Of a DNA stretch of 64,000 nt, positions 1 through 12,015 are shown piece after piece (position 1 is the stretch's first letter; every line of letters begins with the position of its first letter). A program made the position numbers and the translations under genes. The notes beneath the pieces were generated by a model. It did not search any database. It saw only the letters and a program-made list of their open reading frames with translations, and had not been told where the DNA came from. Origin of the DNA: Petrosia ficiformis (taxonomy: Eukaryota > Porifera > Demospongiae > Haplosclerida > Petrosiidae); NCBI GenBank assembly GCA_947044365.1, contig OX345636.1:9816001-9880000 (forward strand). The letters run 5' to 3'.

Positions 1-411
1 AATTATACAAATAATACAATACCATAGTTTTCTGTGTGTCCACTTGCTTGTTTGTTCTTCACCTACATATACTCGATTAAAAAAAGGTGAACAACAATTA
101 TTTAGTCCCTCAATGTTAAATACAGAGTAAGAGCGAGGCTTGCTTAAATCAGTAGTGCTGTTTTAGTATGACGATAATGACTACTTCTTTGTTACAGTTA
201 CAGTATGCCGCAAACTAACTACAAAAAGTGCCCATTATGGGCCATATGGCTTTAGTTATACACTAGGTAGTTAACTACTGAAAGGAGATGTAGTTATAGT
301 TAACTAAAACAACACTACTTAACTGACGTGAGAACTAACAGTAGCCCCCACAACAGTTTACAGTGATCTCAGCACACTCTTGGTAGACTTATATGCAGTG
401 GTGTAGAAAGA

Positions 412-458
412 CCCTGCTGGAATGGCTGTTTCCACTGGAAACAGCCATTCCAGCAGGG
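412..458. repeat. Perfect 22-bp inverted repeat with 3-nt loop
   Basis: CCCTGCTGGAATGGCTGTTT and two more bases pair exactly with 437-458 around the loop ACT. It sits beside GTGGTGTAGAAAG, similar to the ends of the element at 8148-8330, so it is probably a MITE derivative. Confidence 0.85.
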
Positions 459-815
459 CGTTGTCCAACAATGCAAGAAGCTAAAATGTGAAAATCACAA
501 AATCGGCTCACTGTATCCATACCCTGCATACATGTATGTCTGCAAAGAGAGTGACGGCCTGCACCATCGCGAGAAGGTGTCACTGTGTCGCAAGCCCCCC
601 TCCCTGCCACCCTCTCTCACTCTGCTTATCCCTAAACCAGCGTCTCATACACATGTCTTATTGACTGCGAGCTGGCTGCTCACCATCAGGATTGCACTAG
701 GAAGCTCACCATACAAGATGGATCACGACAGAGTAAGAGATGCACAATCCCTTGTGAACACACGTTGAGTGGTTCACAGTAGGGTAGGGATTGTCATTCC
801 CACCATTGTCATTCC

Positions 816-1165
816 TGTACGCTACTTGTAAACCCATCTAAACGATGGGGTGCATACAGGAAGTCTTGATCTTGATCCATGTACGCTACTTGTAAACCCG
901 TGTAATGACGGGGTGCGTACAGGAAGTCTTGGTCTTGTGGTCTTGATCCATGTACGCTACTTGTAAACCCGTCTAATGATGGGGTGCGTACAGGAAGTCT
1001 TGGTCTTGTGGTCTTGATCCATGTACGCTACTTGTAAACCCATCTAAACGATGGGGTGCGTACAGGAAGTTTTGGTCTTGTGGTCTTGATCCATGTACGC
1101 TACTTGTAAACCCGTCTAATGACGGGGTGCGTACAGGAAGTCTGGAAAGAGCACACAAGCACACG
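816..1165. repeat. Five tandem copies of a hairpin-bearing unit (64-72 bp)
   Basis: Units start with TGTACGCTACTTGTAAACCC at about 816, 880, 950, 1022 and 1093. Each holds a small stem, CCCATC/GATGGG or CCCGTC/GACGGG, followed by GTGCGTACAGGAAGT. Confidence 0.85.
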
Positions 1166-1670
1166 TCTTAAACCATCAAAGATGGGTGTGTACTTGCAGC
1201 CCTAAACCAGACATCTTGGTCTTGATATGACACATACATGTACATGTAGATTTATAAAAGCCTAACAACAACCTTAGAACAATACACAAACACAACAGAT
1301 ACGCAAGTGAAACTTTGTGCAATAACAACAAAAAAAAACAAACTATGTCTCTCCCTTGCTACTCTATCCTACTACATGTTTCAAACAAAACCGTATGTCA
1401 AAAGCATCGTGACTATATTACGTATAGCCAGTCATTGGTACACATGAAGATGTTTGAAACATATAGCAAAGAGAGCAAGAGAGAGATGGAGAGAAATAAT
1501 ATCCCCATTGCCCTCGGCCAGCAAGGGCAAAGGGGTTAGTCTAAACTATACACTAGGTTAATTGTAAATACTGTTGTAACTCAACAAAAAAATACATTCC
1601 TTCTTTTTTACTCTATACTTCAGTCTTCAGTCTGTAAAAGCTACACAATCAATCAGTGTCGGTATACATG

Positions 1671-1800
1671 CCACCCACACGTGATACACGACACCAACAC
1701 TGAGCACATACACATTGCGTTACATGTCACCCACACGTGTACATGTACATACATGTGACTGGTCCAAATGAATACATACTGTACATGCCACCCACACGTG
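1671..1800. promoter_or_regulatory. Three spaced CACCCACACGTG boxes
   Basis: The 12-mer occurs at about 1672, 1728 and 1789, each beside ACATG. It lies 80-210 bp beyond the stop of the transposase gene. The boxes could be subterminal transposase-binding repeats or E-box-like (CACGTG) sites. The motif is seen; its function is unknown. Confidence 0.4.
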
Positions 1801-1881
1801 GTACATGAGTTATGTACTCACTGTTCCCACCACATCTGCTATGTGTAAGTGGTTCGTACCGATTACATGTACTCTGTGATT

Positions 1882-4800
1882 TTATACAGAAGGAACCACA
1901 CGATCGTAGTGGTTCCTTTCCTCTGTGTGGAATAGGTAGATCTTGTAGTCTGACTTGGGCATGCAGTGCTCGTTACAAAAGAGGGGGGAAAACTTCAGCC
2001 AAGCACGACTGGACCCATTGTCAGAGTATGTACAAACATCAATCTGACACAGGGTAGCAAAAGCTCTAATCTCGCGGTCAGTTCCCCATCCACGCTGATC
2101 CAGCTTCTTTTCCTTGATGTAACCGGTCATACTCTTAATAGGCTCATAAAGGTTTGCCTCAAGAGTGTCACCTGCAAAGCAGTCCTTACAGAAACGGTAA
2201 GCATTATCTTTGTGTGTCATGAAATTAACAATTGCTTGACGAACAGCTTGGTGGTTAGATTCGGTTCCTGTAACTTCTTTAGATAAAGCTCTGAATAGGC
2301 AGTTGTCATCGCCCCGAATTCTATCACGAACGTGGGGCTCGATATCTCTACAGGGAATTTTCTGGACTCGTTGAGACCGAGCAGTTAGTTCACAACGAGA
2401 CAATTTAGCAATAACATCTCTGGCAGCACTTTTCCACTCTTCAGTGGGCAGTGGGCCGGTCACAGTTACTGTGGCTGGGCTTTCGCCTATGCATTCTACA
2501 CACGAATCGTCGATACTGAGCTCTTGTGAACAGTCATCGCAGTACCATTTACCTTCGGGAGCTTCAGTGATCCCCACACACTCAAAGTGAAACCAATGAA
2601 ATGTGCAATTACATCCATCACATTCCACCATATTACCTTTATCTCTTCCTCGGCAAAAGCAGTATAGGTCCTCTTCGGGAGAAGAAGAGTCTTGACTGAA
2701 GGATTCTGCCAGTACTCTCGCACTCTGTGTGGTACTGCACGGAGTTGAGAGTTTGCTCTTCTTGGCTGTGGGAAACGGGGTTACTTTAAGACTGCTTCGT
2801 TTCCTTTCTTTGAAAGGGGTCGAATTTGGAGGACGTACAGGCGTCGAAGCAGCAGGTTTCGCTTGATACAGCAAATGAGGATTCAAGGGGCAAGCTTTCT
2901 TGTGAGCTCTGCAGCCTCTGCCTTCAGCACCACAAGTACATTGTGTTTCGTCATCGCTGTCATATATCATACTGTCCTCGAGATAGTCTCCTTCGAGGCT
3001 CGAGTCACTAAAGGTCGATTCGTCGTCACTTAACACCGTATGTGTATTTGCATCATCAGAACATTGATATTTGGCAGTGTAAACAACATCTCCTTTGTCA
3101 CAAACCAAGTCCTCTGAATGGTCGATACTCGATACGTTACTGTACTTGGTGTTAAGAGGACAGTCCCTGTGGGTGGACCGGCTGTGAGATGTTGATCCAC
3201 ACTTGCACAATATGTTTATTTGTGTGGCACCACCTTTACTCTTCTTGGGGGCTTTGGAATCCGTATCTTTGGTCTCGCCATACGTGTCACTTCCGTGTTT
3301 CTTTGACCACTCACGACGCTCTGTTGCATCTCTCACTCGTAACTTCAACAGCTGTATTCTCCTTTTCTTAACCTTCTCTTGTTTTGCTCTGCCCAACTGC
3401 TGTCTTCTTTTTATGTTGGCTGTCGTCACAGCCTCTTGGATACCTTCATACACTGGAAGATTCAGACGTTTATACAGGTCCGGTATCCAGTGATACTTTG
3501 GACCTCGTTTCTCGTACATGTAAGTCATGTTTGACTGCAACAGGGCCAAATTAGTGGAAACCTCGTAGTGAAGCCTCTCCAGGCTGATGTCCTTTGACCT
3601 GAACCTGATGAATACGTTGTGCGAGGCTTCCAACCAATTGGAGTGGCCTCTTTTCAGCACGGGATGAACGAGGCTGTCAGCCATTGAGGCTCTATAGTCA
3701 CACTCAATTTCATAAAGGAGAGAGTGAAACGCACACGTGAGCCCGTACCGCGTAGTGTAATCTTTTCCTTCACACACAAAGTTTTCCTTATCGGCACAAT
3801 TGCCACAGCTACACACTTTGAGAGGATGAAAATCACAGTGTTCTGTTGTTGGCTCTGCTCCCTCTTCCATCACTTCCCACTCGTGCTCGTCACGGACATG
3901 TCTGGGTAGAACTCTCAGCCTTTTCGCAAATTCTTCAGCAGACTTAGAGTCTGTCAGAATGTAAGAAAAGTTATTACGTGCTCTCATGATAAAAGCATCA
4001 GTAATACAACCACAACCTTGGCTGTGGCGATTAGGACAGTGGCAGCGTGCTCCATTTATTAGAGGGAACCTGTCTTCATGCTTTCTAATCAAATCTATCG
4101 AAGGTGCCTTCATCTTGGAGTAATTTTCCAGAGCTTTTAAGTGATTTTTGCCGGCATGGCCACCACAGATCATAATTTTGCATTCAGGAAAGCATTCCGC
4201 TACTGCTTTTGCAGAAGATGAATCTGAATCTTGCCAATGGACAGCGAGTTTCATCCCTTCCTCTCTAGCTCGATGCATAACCTCTCGCGCTGCAAATCCT
4301 TCCATGGATTTAGATGTTCCTTTATATAGCTCTCCTTCTACCATATTGTCACTACCACGTTGGCACAAGTGTTTGTAATACAGCAATGCTCCATTATAGT
4401 AGTTACGAACACTGAATGTGCCATTTTTGGAGTGGTAACCACGTGTCATCCATGCTGTGTCTGCACTTGTTACTGCCTGCTTCCACGAGCCAAGAGTGTG
4501 TTCATCCATTGTCTTCATCTCTTCTTTAGCTTCCTCACACATCTCGTCAACCATCTCCTTCACTACAGGGTACATTCTTGTGACGGTTGAGTAAAATTTA
4601 TCCATACGGACGGCATCAAGTCCAAGGGACAGCTTTAGTACTTTACAGTAGGTTGCATGCATACAGCCCGATACAATAAAACCTACTTGAATGGCTGCAC
4701 CTATTTCGCTACTGGTAAGTAACTCACTTTTCAGTGAGCTTTCAAAACACACAGTTGAAATATCACAGCCATCACATCCATAATAAACCTTAACTGCACC

Positions 4801-5055
4801 CCCCAAGCCCTTTGTATCAAATGACAAAGGAACTAATTGTCCTTTACAACCAGGTGTTACACAGTGGCGAATTTCGTTCGTCATTTTAATAAATGTATCT
4901 ACTTCAGTAAGGCTTCCAACAAAAAGCTTTTTTGGCAGTGTTATTGGCTTGATATTTTTTACCCAATTTCTTTGTGGTGTTGGGAGGTACAGTGAATCTG
5001 TGTTTTCACTTACAAACGATGTATCACGATCCTCTTCTTCATCTTGAAATACTGC
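1882..5055 (-). CDS. Mutator-like transposase-type protein with PHD finger and OTU domain, main (last) exon
   Basis: This exon encodes 1057 residues and ends at TAA 1884-1882. Its start is set by a clear acceptor (TTTTACCCTACAG) just before 5055; an ATG at 5079 lies in the intron. The N-terminal part resembles the Mutator-like DDE transposase domain: an acidic residue in ADTAWMTRG (about residue 198), WQDSDSSS (about 277) and CGGHAGKNH (about 300). Several Cys/His clusters follow, including two of the form CxCGxxxxxxR/H...CPLN, which are probable zinc knuckles. A complete C4HC3 PHD finger lies at about 798-845 (YCFC, CDGC, HFEC, WYCDDC). The C-terminus is an OTU cysteine-protease fold with GDDNCLFRALS (about 917) and a terminal NHYD giving the His. 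The reading frame and catalytic residues look intact, so it is a recent transposon or a captured host gene. Its cellular role is unknown. Which DDE superfamily it belongs to (Mutator, KDZ or a relative) is my inference. Confidence 0.82.
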   Translation of the reverse strand, partial: AVFQDEEEDRDTSFVSENTDSLYLPTPQRNWVKNIKPITLPKKLFVGSLTEVDTFIKMTNEIRHCVTPGCKGQLVPLSFDTKGLGGAVKVYYGCDGCDISTVCFESSLKSELLTSSEIGAAIQVGFIVSGCMHATYCKVLKLSLGLDAVRMDKFYSTVTRMYPVVKEMVDEMCEEAKEEMKTMDEHTLGSWKQAVTSADTAWMTRGYHSKNGTFSVRNYYNGALLYYKHLCQRGSDNMVEGELYKGTSKSMEGFAAREVMHRAREEGMKLAVHWQDSDSSSAKAVAECFPECKIMICGGHAGKNHLKALENYSKMKAPSIDLIRKHEDRFPLINGARCHCPNRHSQGCGCITDAFIMRARNNFSYILTDSKSAEEFAKRLRVLPRHVRDEHEWEVMEEGAEPTTEHCDFHPLKVCSCGNCADKENFVCEGKDYTTRYGLTCAFHSLLYEIECDYRASMADSLVHPVLKRGHSNWLEASHNVFIRFRSKDISLERLHYEVSTNLALLQSNMTYMYEKRGPKYHWIPDLYKRLNLPVYEGIQEAVTTANIKRRQQLGRAKQEKVKKRRIQLLKLRVRDATERREWSKKHGSDTYGETKDTDSKAPKKSKGGATQINILCKCGSTSHSRSTHRDCPLNTKYSNVSSIDHSEDLVCDKGDVVYTAKYQCSDDANTHTVLSDDESTFSDSSLEGDYLEDSMIYDSDDETQCTCGAEGRGCRAHKKACPLNPHLLYQAKPAASTPVRPPNSTPFKERKRSSLKVTPFPTAKKSKLSTPCSTTQSARVLAESFSQDSSSPEEDLYCFCRGRDKGNMVECDGCNCTFHWFHFECVGITEAPEGKWYCDDCSQELSIDDSCVECIGESPATVTVTGPLPTEEWKSAARDVIAKLSRCELTARSQRVQKIPCRDIEPHVRDRIRGDDNCLFRALSKEVTGTESNHQAVRQAIVNFMTHKDNAYRFCKDCFAGDTLEANLYEPIKSMTGYIKEKKLDQRGWGTDREIRAFATLCQIDVCTYSDNGSSRAWLKFSPLFCNEHCMPKSDYKIYLFHTEERNHYDRVVPSV

Positions 5056-5112
5056 CTGTAGGGTAAAATAAACCTGCATGTATAATTACATGTATATAAC
5101 AGATAGACACAC

Positions 5113-8100
5113 CTCTGATAAAGTCTCTTCTAACGGTGAAGGAATACCATCTTTCTATACAAATGAAGTGAAGAGCATTAGTATCAAAGTATTAATAGTC
5201 TTGTGTAGCCAGACCCTCCCCTACATATGAGATATGGATCTGGTATGTAGCATAAGAAGTACAGTAAAATTTTAAAATTCACTACAACAAAATTATGTGT
5301 AGGTACTATATATATTATGTATAACTACAAAATTAGCAAACCCTCACAACACTGTAGAAGCACTTGAAATCAAATACAGCTGAGGTTACAGCATGGTCAC
5401 TGGCTCAATCTTTTTGTCACATTCTACCTCAGTTTTCATGCATATTAGTGTTATATACATATATGCATTGTATGTTATAATTATACAAATACGTACATGT
5501 ACATGTATGCAATGGAACCTTCACACCATTGGGACCAAGTAATCATAATTATAGAGGTTGTCCTCATTTCAGGGGTGAAGTTGTATAATAAAGGACGTCT
5601 AAATGTCATTAATACGGGTGTGTACTTCCAGAGAGTCCTGAATAGAGAGGTTCCACTATATACTTTATACCGTGAAAATTACAGGAAGGAAAAATTTAGC
5701 GAATTTGGTAAAAAATAATACTGTTCAGGGATCAAAAATCGACATACACAAAAAAGAACAAGAAGGATAATTATATGAAATTGGTGCAGGTAAGATGATC
5801 AGTTAAACACATTTCTGAGGTCATGGTGAACATCAAGTATTAATGAAAATAAAAGGAGACTTGATTGCTTCCTACACATAATACATGTATGTATATGTAA
5901 AAAGATACACTTACATGTTTATTGTCTCTGTTACATATAATTGCAGAAACATCACCCTATAAAAGCGTAAACTTGTAAATGTAAATACATGTATGTAGAT
6001 AAAGTACATGTACAGATTTGATAACTTGTTTGTAACAGCTCATATCACACAAAAGCTCTTTGTTTTTTGAATATTCCAGGTCAGTAATTCTGATGAGTAC
6101 ACTTAAATTCAGACTTGCAAAGGAAGTTTCGTGTTATTGTTGTCTGTTCTGTTCTCTGCAAGCCGAGAAAGACAGTAATATTCCAAAATTCGGAAGATTA
6201 ATTATGTTGCAAATAAGAAATACTAGATAATGCAACAACAAACAAGCAAAAGGAAAGGTATGGCTCAGTGTAAATAAATGCAGTCATGGGCATGTGTTGG
6301 GCTTACTATACTGAATAGCCAATAATTATCTCTTAAACTAGTGGTCATATACCCCACCAGTGAACACTGCAGAATTATATTCTATGGCAATACTTCTTTT
6401 GTGAATGATTTCCACATGAATGCAATGGTGCAAGAATTTGAAATACATTACGTACACCCTGTCCATGAAAGAATATGTTTGCGATTTCACCATATTGTTC
6501 TCCGTTAGCTAACTACATGTATTTAGCAACGACCATGACCTTCTGTAATCCATATGATTTGCTTCGGCCTTGTTTTTCAATATCACTTGTTCAATCATTC
6601 CCTCCCCCCCCATGATGGAATGTACAAATGTAGGTACTCTGCAAGAATGTATACATGTGTGTGTATGTGTACCTCTTTCTTTTCCTTAGTTGTTCCTGAA
6701 TTATTCTAAATAAAAAAAGTTTATTATTAATTATAGCATAAAATATCAACTTGGCATGGTAGTTTCAGTTGTTTCACAAAGGGGTGTGTCATAAGTAATA
6801 CAATTCCTGAAAGGCATAAGGTATCGTGCTTAATTGAATTGCATTTTATAGAGCATTTGTTTAAATGATGTCCAACCAGCACAAGTAAAAATTCACACAA
6901 TCAAAATTACATTTAGCAGTTTTTCAAGTTTATTTCTTTGTGAGTTATGGTTACAAGAAACAGCATATTCTATACTACTACAGCATGTGTTTTATTCTTT
7001 ATACCTCCAACTATACAGAAGAATCTGGAACAAGAAGGGTTGCATAGTAGCCAGATAGGAATGTATAAGTCTCTCTGCAAGTTTATTGAAAATGGTTGCA
7101 TAACTAGGAGGATCAGGCCATCCGTTAAAGATGACAGATGAAGTAAGAGGATTTTGAAGCCCAGGATTATGAAACGTTCGCCTATACCAAATACATGTAC
7201 ATTCATTAAATACTTACTGCTAATGGAAAGTTAACATTTTTGTGTCACATAGTGTGTGCATATATATTATATATTATATAAATATACATGTAATATATTA
7301 CATCACTCATGACACATAGACATACATGTTTATCCGCTGATTTCGAAATCTCTTTCACAGTTTCTTCCTGTAAGAATAAAGCGACTTTGTATAAAATACT
7401 TAAATAAATAACGTATTTATGAGTATCACAGTAGGGATACATATACATGTAGATGGATAAAGAGATGTGACGTACATGTAGTCTTTGTTTAGTAAAATTT
7501 CGACATCAGTAGTTTTTATGGCCCGTAGGGCCGTCCCTATAATTGCTTTCCACAGGGTTTAATGTATATATATTATATATATATTCTTGTGTCACTTGCG
7601 CGACTATGCGTTGTATACGTAGTTAAGGAAGTTGCGTCATTCCCGGGGGCTCGGTCAATTAATGGGCGTGGCGCTTAAAAGAACACGCGTTTGAGCTACA
7701 GACCAGCCAGGAAGATTCAGAAAGGATGTAAAACTGCTAATAACTGTTGTATATAGCAGAGAAAGAATCTTTAACAAGTAAGTATGATAAGTTGTTGAGT
7801 TTCAGACACGAGGAAGTCATCATTTAGAACCTTGAAGGAGTACCTCAGTCAGTTCATCAGACACCTGTGTATTTAGACTGCAATTAGGCTTACACTTACG
7901 TCTTCAGGCCCCAGGAGTACACAGAAAGGTAGAGACACTAGTGCCATCAGCAATGCTTAATACATAGTCATCACAAAGCAAATATAGGGATGTTTTTTTC
8001 TCTATATACACTTGTTTACTTTACTAAAGGCCTACTAATTACCATGCCACTGTGGTCAGGGTTCACTGCAGCCTGAAAGTCTGGAAACATGTGCATGTTG

Positions 8101-11100
8101 AATAGCACAATATTATATATGGAAATCCAACTCTATTTTATATATATATATACAGTGGTGTGGAAACAGCCAGTCGTGCAGGACTTTGTCCGATAAATCT
8201 AGTGAATGTCCGGTAAATTGAAACAGAGCTGTATACAAAGTATATGGGGAGCAGGACAAGAGTGGTGAAAATAGGTCAAAATGTCCGGTAATTGGCTCAA
8301 TGTTTCCACACTTCTGTATATACATGTATATATACATATATATATATACACAACTACACTAATTAATGTCTGTATCACAGAAAAAACACAATGTAAATCG
8401 AAAATAATTCATGTTACAATTAATAAATGTGAAAAAAAATTCGATGTGCAAAATGTATGTGGTTTACTCTACCGACGATTAATGTTTTGCTTTACATTCC
8501 TAAATTAATATCCACGTTGTAGCACACAAGACTGACACAAAGACTGTCATGTAACATGCATATTAGCAGCATTGTATTCTATCATTAAGATAATAATTAC
8601 TGCCCTATTGTGCCAGATAAATCACTCATCAAACAGTTTAATGTACATGTAGTTCTCACTCAATGTTCTAAAGTGGCTCAACAAAAGTGGCAACTTGGTT
8701 TAGAATGGGTATCCTACAAGGTAGTTGGAAATATAGAATAGCAGTTTTTTATGGCCCGTAGGGCCATCCCTATGATTGCTTTCCCACGGGTTCGAACTAT
8801 ATATATATATTTATATGTTTGTGTCACTTACGCGAGTATGCGTTGTATACGTAGTTAAGGAAGTTACATCATTCCCGGGGCTCGGTCAATTAATGGGCGT
8901 GGCACGTAAAAGAACGCGCGCTCAAGCTCTACAGATAAGCAGAAAGAAAGCAGTGTAGCTTACGTAGAAAATGGAACTAATAGCTAGCTATTCTACCTGA
9001 AATATATTCTTAAAGTTCTACAAGGTTCTTTAAAAGGTAAACAGAGTAGATAATCAAAATAATAACTATAATAGGCTGATGTGTTTCAGGCATCAGTTAG
9101 CCATGATTACTGAATGCTGGACACCACAAAGCAATCATAGGGATACTTTTTTCTTTATATATCTTGTTTATAACTATCCCTTCAGTACGCTACAGGTATG
9201 GAAAGCCCGGTAACACAGAGCAAGAAACGTCTCCGCAGCCATTATATTGGAATTATAATTTCAATTATAATGTCACATGTTCAATTTCTGCACATGTGCA
9301 AACATTAAACAAATATCTGGATCCTGAAAGTACATTAAAATATAAAGCAAAATACAGAGAACTATATTTATGTTATTAATCAAGAAATTGCTTGATGTAT
9401 TAAATTTAGGGACTCTAAGAAGAGTCCCCCCAAAAGAATAATCACCAAAGCACGGGCTCAACAACAAATTGCATAATGACAATATTATTTACAGGCAGAT
9501 ACATGTATGTACATGACCATGTACAATTGTATATTGTATGTACACGTATATGTATGTAGCTAACATGTACATGTATAAATATATACGTGCAGTACAAGCT
9601 ACATGAACATTTGTACATTGTACATACATGTATATGTAGCTAACATGTATACATGCACATGAATATTTATACATTGTACATTGTACATGTACACGTGTAG
9701 TTCAAGTGTATGTGCAGTACAACATGAATATTTGTAGTTTTATGGACCACGGGGCTATCCCTATATGGTTACTTTCAAAGCATGCATGTGTAACATATAT
9801 ACATGATACATGTTATTGCACATATACATGTACATGACATTGTATGTACATTAATTAAAGCTCTGTTATTCCAGGGGGTTCGGTCAATTAATGGCCGTAT
9901 ATACATGTACATGTATGTAGCACATAAAGAAATGTACAGTAGGGCTACAATCGCTACAACCAACAGGACTGTATAGTGTATACATTACATGAAAATTAGC
10001 AAAAGGCTTAGAAACGTTTTACAAACTGGCTATTTTACATGTTCATAATGTGTTGAATTATTAACTTGAAAATTATGAAATTGCTGCTTACAAAAAAAGG
10101 AAAGCACTTATTACGCAAATCTCAACGAAGATTTGTTGTATTTCTGTCTTGGTACATGTACTTTTTTGTATCAACCATGGCTGTTTTTTAACAACTCAAC
10201 TTTCCAGCAAAGCAATCAAGTTACAATCTACAATTTTATAAAATGTGAGAACTAGAGGTGACAAGATTCATATGAAACACCTGGCATTAACAGTCCTGCG
10301 AATATTTACATTCTACAAACATAACTGCCATAATGTCCTTGCATGCAGTAATTTGCTCAGTCATTGTCCTGACATGCACGGATAATGGCAGATGGCCGCC
10401 TGTTATTTCTGACTCTGAATTATCATTTCTGTGTCACTTACTGCGTGCATATATACATGTATATATATAATATAATCATATATTATATAAATATATACAT
10501 GCGATATGTTACATCACACATGACACATAGACATACAGTACATGTTTATCCACTGATTTCGGAGTCTCTTTCGAAGTTACTTCCTGTAAGAATAAAGTGA
10601 CTTAGTATAAAATACATATATAAGTAACGTATTTATGAGTATCACAGTAGGGATACATATACATGTAGATGGATAAAGAGATGTGATGTAGTCTTTAATT
10701 ATTGTAGTTTAGTAAAATTTCATCATCGGTAATTTTTTATGGCCCGTAGGGCCATCCCTATGATTGTTTTTCCACGGGTTCGATGTATGTTTATATATAT
10801 ATATTCTTGTGTCACCTACGCGAGTATGCGTTGTATACGCAGTTAAGGTAGTTACATCATTCCCGGGGGCTCGGTCAATTAATGGGCGTGGCGCGAAAAA
10901 GAACGCGCGATCAAGCTCTACACACCAGCAGAAAGAAAGCTGTGTAGCTTACGTAGACACTGGAACTAATAGCTAGCTATTCTACCTGAAATGTATTCTT
11001 AAAGTTCTACAAGGTTCTATAAAAGGTAAACAGAGTATATAATCAAAATAATAACTATAATAGACTGTTGTGTTTCGGGCATGATAAAGTCAGCCATGAT

Positions 11101-11959
11101 TACTGAATGCTGGACACCATAAAGCAATCATAGGGATACTTTTTTCTCTATATACACTTGTTTAACTTTACTAAAGGCCTACTAATTACCATGCCACTGT
11201 GGGCAGGGTTCACTGCAGCCTGAAAGCCTGGAAACAGTAGCCATGATGCTCACAATATGAAGTACAATTTGTTTACCAGTAGTTATGACAATGTCATTCC
11301 TACACATAAAACTACATGTATATAGATACTACTCTAGTGTGCATATCAGAAGCAGGTTTCTTAAAATTTGAAGCATGGAAACCATTTTCTATTCTGACAT
11401 AACATATAATTTAAACTGTTGGTAACAGGGCACAACTACTACAATTAGGCTAAGCAGACCAGACCATTCCTCCTACAAAAATTTGTGTGTAGATGGAGTT
11501 ATACTTGTATTTATTGAGAAACGTTAGGCTCTAAACCCCTCCCTTCTATGACCAAGGTGCTTAGCAGGCATGCCTGCATAGACCCCTCGGCCATTGGCCA
11601 CAAGAGGCAGGAAACCCTTCCAAAAATTCAAAGGTATAGGTTCTTTGTCTATTTCGTCATCAGTTCTTTTCTACTTTACTAAAAGACTACTAATTACCTT
11701 GCCACATTAAAGAGGGTGTGGTAGCAAAGCTTTGAAGTTTTTTTTACAGGTGAAGTTACACAAGGTGCACTTACACTGTATGTACTAAGCAGCATCTCAG
11801 CTGTGAGTTGCACTTATACATGTACTTGCGACTAGTGTGAATTTGGCTACATGTATATGCAAACTAAATTTGTGTCCAAATTACCATGCCTTATGTTGTA
11901 TTCATACACTGTACATACAAACATAAAAACTAATATGTACATGCAATGTTATATTATAT

Positions 11960-12015
<56 letters not shown>

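Noticed and set aside
5055..5079. ATG at 5079 as the start of the transposase protein
   Set aside because: The first eight codons look like a polypyrimidine tract and acceptor, and an in-phase upstream exon (5113-5154) fits better.
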